A program made the translations under genes and the position numbers. From Hemileia vastatrix (taxonomy: Eukaryota > Basidiomycota > Pucciniomycetes > Pucciniales > Zaghouaniaceae), in the NCBI GenBank assembly GCA_030280995.1, contig JASXTE010000011.1, positions 7,571,501-7,635,500 on the forward strand: a stretch of 64,000 nt of DNA, in the 5' to 3' direction. This document shows positions 56,558-64,000 of this stretch, in pieces. Under the pieces are notes generated by a model. It was given only the letters and a program-made list of their open reading frames with translations, did no database searches and was not told the DNA's origin. Position 1 is the stretch's first letter; each line of letters opens with the position of its first letter.

Positions 56558-57976
56558 ATACCACCTAGTTTAAAGAAGAAGCCTTATCCTGATTCTTCCA
56601 CAAAGAAAAATATAATGAGGACAATATTTCTATACTTTTGAAAATGAATATTATTGAAAAGGTAGTTGAAACACCTAAATATTGTGTTATCTCACCTGTC
56701 TTAATTTCTTATGAGAAAGAAAAAGCCAGGCTATGAGGTGATTATAGAGAGTTAAATAATTATACTGTAGATGATATTTATCCTTTACCAAGAATTAGCT
56801 CCATCCATGCTACCATACAAGGTGCAAAATATATCAGCTGTCTAGATGGTAAAAAGGGATATTACCAGGTACCTGTTGAGAAGAATTCACAGAATTCTCT
56901 AATGATTGCTACTGATATGAGTATATATAGCTATGTTAAGATGCCATTTGGCCCCAAAAATTCCCCTTCAGCTTTTCAGAAAGTTATGGATAACACATTC
57001 CATCAAGAAATAATTGAAGGATGGCTAATGGTTCAAATTGATGATATCATCATATTCTCCAAGACATTTGACTACCACCTTAGCCACCTATGTAAAGTGC
57101 TCCATAAGATGGATGAGATAAATATGACACTTGCTTTGTAAAAATGTAAATTAGGTTTCCATTACTTGAAAGTGCTTGGTCATGTTTTCTCAGGATTACA
57201 GATATGTGTTTACCGGAACAAAGTTACAGCCATACAACAGGTAAAAGCTCCTACTAAAGTCATAGAGCTCCAAAGTTTTTTGGGAATGTGTGGATACTAT
57301 AGAAAATATAGTAAGAATTATCACGTCATAGAATTAACCCTTACACAATTAAATAGGAAAGACATTGCTTTTGTCTAGAACAGTGAAAGACATGGAGCTT
57401 TTGAAACTATGAAACATTTTTTGATGTCAGCACCAATTCTTGCCTTTCCTTTGCTCAACCATTTGTTTTGTACACTGATCCAAGTTTTATTAGCCTTGTG
57501 CTTCTCTCCACCAAAAGCAAGTTATGAATGACAAAGTATCAGAAGTAGTAATTTGTTATTTTTTAAGAATCTTAAGAAATAGTGAATTTAAATATGGTGC
57601 CACTCAACTTGAGTGTTTGGCAGTTTTTTTGGCTCTGGAGAGACTACATTACTATCTGGATGACCAGAAATTTGAACTTGTTACTTACTTCAGTGCAGTA
57701 AAGTCCCTCTTAAACTTAAAAACACCTAACAGACACATTTTATGATGGCAGTTGGCTGTTCAGGAATACAGATTAAGGATAAAAATAATTCATAGGGCTG
57801 GTATTGTTCACTCAAATGTGGATATGTTATCAAGGTTACCTTTTCCAAATGATGAATTTAATCCTGAATATGATCCTGAGGATGAAATAGTTCACATTCA
57901 TGGGATATATGTGGTTGATATAGAGGAAGAGCTATTAAAGCTTATTCAGATTCATATGATAAAGACACTGACTTAA
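56558..57976 (+). pseudogene. Element H reverse transcriptase and RNase H
   Basis: RT fingers: CVISPVLISYEKEKARL, a stop, then GDYRELNNYTVDDIYPLPR. The palm has FGPKNSPSAFQKVM and the catalytic box Gln-Ile-Asp-Asp at 57034-57045, where G has Tyr-Ile-Asp-Asp. The thumb is LQSFLGMCGYYRKY (57271-57312). RNase H covers about 57400-57976, with ATQLECLAVFLALERL and IIHRAGIVHSNVDMLSRLP. Stops are near 57140, 57378 and 57745. Gln in place of Tyr in the box is unusual, and the copy is dead in any case. Confidence 0.78.
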
Positions 57977-58158
57977 AAAAGCTGTGTACTATATTAAATG
58001 ATCCAAAGAATGCTTTGATACAAGCATCAATTAAAACCCTCCCACCAAAGTACCAGATTTTTTCGAAAAAGTAAATTTTCAATTGATTAAGGCTACCTCT
58101 ATTATAGAAGAAAGTTGAGTAATGTTATTTTTATTCCTCCTTCTATGAAAGAAATCAT

Positions 58159-59334
58159 TTCAGCATAGGTATCTCCAGCACTGAGTAATTCTTATTTTTA
58201 AAATAAGATAACCTTAAATACATTAAGCTTATATCTTAAAGATAAGGTTAAAACACTTATATATATGTTTATAATACATATATATATAATTATTACTCTA
58301 TTATATATATTATAGTAGTTTAAATAGCTTATCCATAGCCCAATAATTCTTATAAAGGTGTTAATGGAGTCGTAATATATTTATCTTAAGTGATATTAAG
58401 TAATTATTGACATACATAAGCTTATATGTATACATAAATCTCATATTCAGTGAAATATGCAGTATATTATGTATATTTAGGTCCATAAGTGGGTTTTAGC
58501 CTCTTAATAGCCTATAAACTTTGTTTTTCTGCTTATTTTAGGTCATATGGACATACTCAGTGGATTCACAACGCCTACAGAAGCATATACATCTATTTCA
58601 TGTACATGTACTCAGTTTTGACAACTTAATCTGTTTCCTTGGATGGATATTCATGGATTTATGGGTTGGGAGGTCATTTCTGGGTTAATATGGATGCTTG
58701 GGGATGTTATTGGGGGCTTGGAAATTTAATTTTTTTCTTTATATGCTTTGGGTTTCATTTTATTCCTTTTGGATTTGTCATTTTACCTGTTTCTTTATGG
58801 TATCCACTTTTATCTGGATTTTCTATTTATGGTCTGGGTTTTTGTTATGATTAATTGTGATGGAGGGTCCTTACTGGTGGTCTGGGTGTTTAAACTTCTT
58901 GAATTGGAAGCCATTGGGAGGTGATGGGCCCTCAAAGTGCTGTAATTGCCGGGGATAGCAGCGACATCATCTGGATTGAAGGTCTGTGCACTCCAGTGGA
59001 TTTTGGTATAAGTAAGGGAGGATTTTGACAGTTATTAGACATCACTTACTTACTACAATTGAATTAAACATTTAAAAACAATTATTATCATTTAGAAATA
59101 TATTATAAAGCCTTTATAAATTGATATTATCACTATATAAGCTATAACTATATTCTATTTATCTATTTTCCACCACAAGCACGCATTTAATTCCAAGTAT
59201 TGTGAGTTTTATTTGAGTATAACGATTTTATTAGTCTTCCCCTGAGGTTTAATCACTAAATAATTTATCAATAAGTAGTAGGACCATTATTAAATACTAT
59301 TAAATCATACTTATATACTAGATAAAACTGACAA
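58159..59334 (+). repeat. Family G LTR (R4), 5' LTR of the right-hand element
   Basis: 1176 bp starting ttcagcat and ending ctgacaa, homologous to R1-R3. It truncates element H. Right after it, from 59336, the sequence TGGGGGTCTTTCC begins with TGG as a primer binding site should; the tRNA was not identified. Confidence 0.88.
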
Positions 59335-59720
59335 TTGGGGGTCTTTCCTTAGTTTTTACTTATTATTTAGTATAAGCCTTGGGACGTGATTTTTACTTTA
59401 GTATAGCTCAAAAAAACCAAATATTTGGGTCTGCTGCACATTAGTGCGTCATCATAATTCAGTGATTGCGGAAAAGAACCCTTATAATAATTTTACTAAT
59501 TTTTTATAATAAAAATTAGGTATTTACAGTAGTAACTGTACCCAATATAAACCCAATTTCACTTGGTATTTGGTCACCTATATAACACCCAATTAAATTG
59601 GTATTTGGTTAAAGCTTGGTAAGCTATTTATTCACCCTTATAAAGGTCTAATTAAACTTATTATTTTATTTTTAACAGATTTTTTCAAATTTTATTACAT
59701 TTTATTTAAATAAAGAATTT
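59335..59720 (+). other. Leader of the right-hand G element
   Basis: Matches the reverse complement of 31890-32269. It contains the possible primer binding site at its start. The match ends at about 59720 (taaagaattt), where LTR sequence begins in mid-LTR. Confidence 0.75.
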
Positions 59721-61065
59721 ACCTGTTTCTTTATGGTATCCGCTTTTATCTGGATTTTCTATTTATGGTATGGGTCTGTATTATCATTAATTGTGATGGA
59801 GGGTCCTTACTGGAGGTCTGGGTGTTGAATCTGCTTTAAGTGGACGCCATGGGGAGGTGATGGGCCCTCAAAGTTCTGTAATTGCCGGGGATAGCAGTGA
59901 CATCATCTGGATTGAAGGTCTGTGCACTCCAGTGGATTTTTGTCAAGGTCGGCTTTTACGTCTAGAGGGTTTTCAAGGTAGTTCAAGGATGGCAACAGTG
60001 GATTTAAAGGACTCAAGATAATGTATGTATTTCTCTTATAGTTTTAAAGATTTAATACTCAATGATAAGAGGTAAGGGTTTAGTTAATATTATAATTATT
60101 GGGTTTAGAACTACAAGATTGTAAGTACTAAAGATAGTAATAAATGTTTAATGGTAGTATTGGTTTGTAATAATGTAAGTAAAAAGGATTGTTTTGAAAA
60201 GTAAAAAAAGACAGTGCCTTTATAGGCAAAGATGTGAGAAATAAAGACATGGATTTAACACCACCTGATACAAGGGTGTGGGGAAAATAAACTAAATAAA
60301 GAGTGTATATGAAATAAAAAATATACTAAATAGTGCGTTAATAAAAGATATCATTAAATTTGAAATAAAAATTTAAATCCCTTGGTTTGTCACATTTAGT
60401 TCAAAAACATTTGATTTAAAATGTTGATTCAACAAAATTTAAATAAAGGAATTTAAAAAGTTTTTTTCTCTTTATATTTTTATATTTTTAATACCATTTT
60501 TATTCCCTCTCATCTGTATTATTGAGCACAGTGTTAGGAAAAAAAATGTCTGTGACAGTTACTTATTTTTATTAATTATTTACATTACTTATTGCACTTA
60601 GCTAGTTAGTTTTAAGTAATACATAAGTAGTTTGTAAATAATTAATTATTAATAAGGATTAAAAGGCGTGGCTTCATCTCAGTAAGATAATTAATTATTT
60701 TACTGGATAAGTCTAGTAGCCTGGCTGACAATTTTGGTATAATTAAGGGAGGATTTTGACAGTTATTAGACATCATTCACTTACTACAATTCAAATAAAC
60801 CTTACAACACAATTATTAGCATTTAGAAATATACTATAAAGCCATTATAAATTGATATTATCATTATATAAGCTATAACTATATTATATTCATCTATTTT
60901 CCACCACTAGCACGCATTTAAATTTAAGTGTTGTGAGTTTTATTTGAGTATAACTATTTTATTATTCTTCCCCTGAGGTTTAATCACTAAATCATTTATT
61001 AATAAGTAGTAGGACCATAAATAAATACTATTATATCATACTTAAATACTAGATACACTGAAAAT
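59721..61065 (+). repeat. Partial G LTR (R5), 5'-truncated and split by a solo LTR
   Basis: 59721-59940 and 60732-61065 together equal the last half of the G LTR. The first part starts inside the LTR (acctgtttctttatggt). The right border runs directly into gag (ttaatattattgatg), matching gag codons that follow aatgtag in the minus-strand copy. This suggests an LTR inserted in gag, followed by a deletion of its left half with the intervening leader. Confidence 0.75.
59941..60731 (+). repeat. Solo LTR of another retrotransposon family
   Basis: 791 bp starting TGTCAAGGTCGG and ending GGCTGACA, flanked by a perfect 5-bp duplication atttt (59936-59940 and 60732-60736). It does not match the D or G LTRs. 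A related right end may lie, reversed, at 50651. The orientation is undetermined. Confidence 0.88.
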
Positions 61066-61090
61066 AGTTAATATTATTGATGTAAAATCT

Positions 61091-62640
61091 GTGCAGAGAA
61101 TTGAGGAGGACTTGAGCAAATTAGGTTTTGATGTAGATACACATGACTTATCTTTTGTCAATAATAACAGTACTATTTATAATAATAATACAGTTAATCG
61201 TCAGTTGCCACCACTAACTAGTGAGATGAGAAGTTCACAAGATAGTGATAGAATTGAGAAGGAAGACATGGAATATTTTAACAATAATCCAACTGTCCAT
61301 AGAATTGTTTCAGCATTGTGGAATAGAATGACTGATTGTGAGGAACAGAAAGTTAAGCTCACAATTGATACAATCTCATCCTTAACATTGAACATTTCTC
61401 AACTGGCAACACAAAATAAAGAATTAGATAATCAAAATCTTTCTCTAACTCTCAATTATGATTCATTGAGTAATAAATATAGTGAACTTTCAAACAAATT
61501 CTGTAAGTTGGAAAACTTGTATGAAACACATTTATTGAAAACTGAATCAAGAACTAAGTTATCTTTTGCCCAGACAAATCAAAGTGTCTCTGATCTGCTA
61601 CAAAGATTTACTAAAGTTGAGATTGAAACTGCCAATCTACTAATGAACAAGGATAATCATAAGTATACTCAGTATAATAATAATCCTTTCATTGGCAAAA
61701 GTGAATCTCATTCATTCCCTATACCACCACAACTAAAACCATTTGGTGGTAGTGTCAAATCTGAAAATGTAAGTCACAAATCTGTACAGGAGGAAATACA
61801 AGACCATTTATCAATAGTAAGCGAGTTGTTGAATTTACCTAAGATTAGTGAGATAAGATCCAATCAGAAAAACTGGCCTAAGATAGATCAGTACCCAACT
61901 TATGATGGGGAAGCCAGCTCTGATTGGCAACATTTTATTCAAAGAATTGATAAGTTGAAATTCTCATATAGGTTACTAGATGAAGAAATAACATCAAAAT
62001 TAATTTCTTTATTTAAAGATGTTGCTTTATTATGGTTTGCAACTGTTTTGAATGAGGGTAAATATTACTCTTGGGCTGAATGGAAAGAACTACTTGAAAA
62101 ATAATTTGGAGGTTCTAAATTCAGACTCACTTAGAGGAAACTTTATGAGAAAACCAGGTACAATCTGTTGAATGGTGACAAACCTATGGTATTTTTAATA
62201 AATTTAAATAAAATATTAAAAGTCATTGAGGCTAACATGGATTTTAACTTTTTCAGAGACATTGTTGTAGCTATAACAATTAATGTTACTGAATACTCTG
62301 ACTTTATTAATATTTGTAATGAAATATTGTTAAAACATAAGTATGAAGCAAGGTATTCCACTTATAAAAAAATGTTTAACCTGTGAAAAATCAGAATTCA
62401 AAAACACTTCAGGAGAAGCAGAAAAAACCTACTACACCTGTAGTACCAAAAAAGTATGAGACAAAAATTGTTATAAGTGTAACAAACCTTGGGTTAAAGG
62501 TCACAAATGTGAGGAAAACATAAATATTGTTGAAAATCAACATGAATCTGAAAATGAGGTAGAAAACAGTAATGATTCAAGTTATTATGACAGTAATATC
62601 TCATATAGTGAATAAAATGAAGTCTGTATTCTGGAAGATG
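61091..62640 (+). pseudogene. gag: Gag of the right-hand G element
   Basis: A long open frame 61091-62101 (337 codons): a Ser/Asn/Thr-rich coiled-coil-like N-terminal part, then NWPKIDQYPTYDGEASSDW, LLWFATVLNEGKYYSWAEWK. A TAA at 62102 replaces Gln (CAA in the minus-strand copy), and TAG at 62132 again replaces Gln. A knuckle CYKCNKPWVKGHKC is encoded at about 62469-62510, one base out of frame with the preceding KKYETK codons, at a run of five A. The N-terminal start of the family (MSTPK at 31762) is missing here. Confidence 0.8.
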
Positions 62641-62693
62641 ATTTGTTCATTATTGAAGCTCCAATATTAAGTATGGACTCAAATGAATCTTAA

Positions 62694-63242
62694 ATGAATT
62701 TTGAGGATGCTGAAATCATTAAATATATACAAGCTGACAACTTAAGAATGACACCTATCACGGTTCCAGCTATCATTTCTGGTGAAAATGTTAATATAGT
62801 ATTGGACACAGGAGCTTCTGGTTCTGTTGTTTCTACTAATAGATTACCAAAAATTGATAGTGAATATAAGCTTAAGCTTGAACCACTTCAAATTAAAAAT
62901 TGGAGAGGTTTTAGATCAGTACTACACCCCATTGGTAGATACAAAGCTGCTGTTTTCTTTAAACATCAACATGGTAATGTAAGAGTAACTTGTGACTTTG
63001 TAGTAATGGATAATACTAACTGTGGTAACTTTTTTATCATTGGAAATGATATTCTGACTAAGTTTGGTGTTAAATTAGACCCTGCTAATAACAATTTTAC
63101 AATTGGCATGAATGGTAAAAGAAAATTTAAAATAAATTCTTTTAAGACAGTCTTACATATTGAGTCAGTAACAAATATTCTGTGCAAAGGAAGAGAATCC
63201 AATGAGATGGAACTTCTGGAAACTGAAATTTCTAAAGCATAA
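62694..63242 (+). CDS. Retropepsin of the right-hand G element
   Basis: An open 182-codon frame. VNIVLDTGASGSVVS (about 62790-62835) has the Asp-Thr-Gly active site. FFIIGNDILTKFGVKLD is the typical C-terminal Ile-Ile-Gly-x-Asp segment of gypsy proteases. The frame begins with MNFEDAEIIKYI straight after a TAA, and ends in a stop before the RT frame. The homologous start is seen in the minus-strand copy near 29510. It would process the Gag-Pol product. Confidence 0.78.
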   Translation: MNFEDAEIIKYIQADNLRMTPITVPAIISGENVNIVLDTGASGSVVSTNRLPKIDSEYKLKLEPLQIKNWRGFRSVLHPIGRYKAAVFFKHQHGNVRVTCDFVVMDNTNCGNFFIIGNDILTKFGVKLDPANNNFTIGMNGKRKFKINSFKTVLHIESVTNILCKGRESNEMELLETEISKA

Positions 63243-64000
63243 TTTGGCACTCAGATAAGTGAAGCTGAAAAAAATAATATTTTGGACTTAATTAAAGCAT
63301 TTCCAATGGCTTTTGCACATGGTACAAATGAACTTGGCCTTGTAAAAGATCATGAGATGAAAATTAGTTTAATCTGTGATATGAATAATATTCCTGCTAG
63401 TCTTAAAAAGAAACCATACCCTGCTTCACCAATGAAGTGGAAAAACACAGAGGATAATAATAAGATGTTATTAAAAATTAAAATTCTTGAAAAGGTTGAA
63501 ACTATACCAAAATATTGTGTAATATCACCAGCTCTAATTTCTTATGAAAAAGATAAAGCAATACTGTGCAGTGATTATGGAGCATTTAATACATTTACAG
63601 TAGATGATATTTATCCCTTGCCAAGGATTGCCTCTATACATGCTACCCTTAAAGGTGCTAAGTATATAAGTTGCTTAGATGGAAATAAAGGGTACCACCA
63701 AATTCCTGTTGAAAAGAATTCACAGAACTTTTTGTTGATAACAACACACATGGGAATTTATAAATATTTCAGAATGCCATTTGGACCAAAAAATGCTACA
63801 TCAGTATTTCAGAAGTTGATGGATATAACATTCCATAATGAAATGATTGAGGGATGGTTAATGATATACATTGATGACATCATCGTGTTCTCTAATACAT
63901 ATGATGAAAACTTAATCCATTTTAAAAGGTATTTCAGAAAATGGATGAAATAAAAATGACCCTTGCATTGAAAAAAAGTCAATTTGGGTTTGAGTCTTTA
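63243..64000 (+). CDS. Reverse transcriptase of the right-hand G element (partial, cut by window end)
   Basis: The frame is open from about 63246 to a TGA-free end near 63953, with a probable shift just before (RYFRKWMK, where FQKMDEIKMTLAL would be expected in the next frame). Seen are HELGLVKDHEMKISL-like codons, CVISPALISYEKDKAILCSDYGAFNTFTVDD, YPLPRIASIHATLKG, FRMPFGPKNATSVFQKLM and the catalytic Tyr-Ile-Asp-Asp at 63867-63878. The key residues are intact. The sequence leaves the window before the thumb and RNase H. Confidence 0.8.

Larger units (their letters stand above)
52617..58158 (+). mobile_element. Ty3/Gypsy family H retrotransposon, 3' truncated, with nested solo LTR
   Basis: A gag-protease-RT-RNase H order on the + strand, related to family G at the protein level. 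A D-family solo LTR splits the gag start. Integrase is missing because a G LTR begins at 58159 shortly after RNase H. Many stops are present. Confidence 0.8.
58159..64000 (+). mobile_element. Ty3/Gypsy family G retrotransposon, + strand copy, runs off the window
   Basis: 5' LTR 58159-59334, leader to 59720, then a second, partial G LTR (59721-61065) fused to gag. Gag, protease and RT follow, and RT continues past 64000. It is the best-preserved retrotransposon coding region in the window. The leader and first part of gag have been lost between 59720 and 61066. Confidence 0.8.

Noticed and set aside
1..64000. Organellar or bacterial origin because of the high AT content
   Set aside because: Spliced genes, chromodomain retrotransposons and Harbinger elements mark it as nuclear eukaryotic DNA.

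Overview
This is an AT-rich, repeat-dominated eukaryotic window. No rRNA, tRNA, CRISPR array or ordinary single-copy host gene is visible. It looks like a fungal nuclear genome with very high transposon load. A rust fungus (Pucciniales) is the best guess, from three signs: short GT-AG introns (53-74 bp), chromodomain Ty3/Gypsy elements, and a Tet-like 2OG-Fe(II) oxygenase gene of the type expanded in rusts. The species call is inference.

I use private labels. Family D is a Ty3/Gypsy element with 0.8 kb LTRs (TGTCA..TGACA). Family E is a second Ty3/Gypsy lineage with a long structured 3' region. Families G and H are related chromodomain-type Gypsy elements; the G LTR is about 1.18 kb with TT..(C)AA ends. 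A, B and C are PIF/Harbinger-like DNA transposons that carry a SANT/Myb-like gene and, convergently, a DDE transposase.

Layout. 1-22085: an old + strand E copy (E1), split first by a complete D retrotransposon (285-8106, minus strand, TSD ttggg) and then by Harbinger A (9434-18797, 3-bp TSD). D is itself split by a solo G LTR (3703-4881, TSD taact). A holds a Tet-like oxygenase pseudogene and is split by Harbinger B (12702-15880, TSD aat). 22086-24147: a second, partial E copy sharing an LTR with the first. 24148-40508: a host region with two unrecognised spliced genes (X, and the Cys-rich Y). Gene Y is interrupted by a deleted G element (27435-33443, minus strand, TSD agtgt) and, past its second exon, by Harbinger C (33863-37818, TSD att). 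40509-49480: a longer but decayed E copy (E2). 49464-50640: an antisense Cys-rich pseudogene (Z). 50651-58158: an H element with an iterated leader motif, a MITE and a solo D LTR (52803-53611, TSD aagtc). 58159-64000: a + strand G element that runs off the window, its leader rearranged around a second LTR, which in turn carries a solo LTR of another family (59941-60731, TSD atttt).

The coding parts are mostly pseudogenes. Stops fall often at positions where related copies keep Gln, Arg or Trp, as expected from C-to-T decay. The best-preserved genes are the B transposase (397 aa, one 66-bp intron, D-D-E present), the C SANT-like gene (one stop) and the G gag-protease-RT at the right end. The most interesting non-genic signals are small repeated RNA-like structures: an array of covarying mini-hairpins and a compensated stem-loop in the E 3' region, a 22-nt hairpin in two E leader-like sequences, and a 14-bp hairpin present six times in Harbingers B and C.
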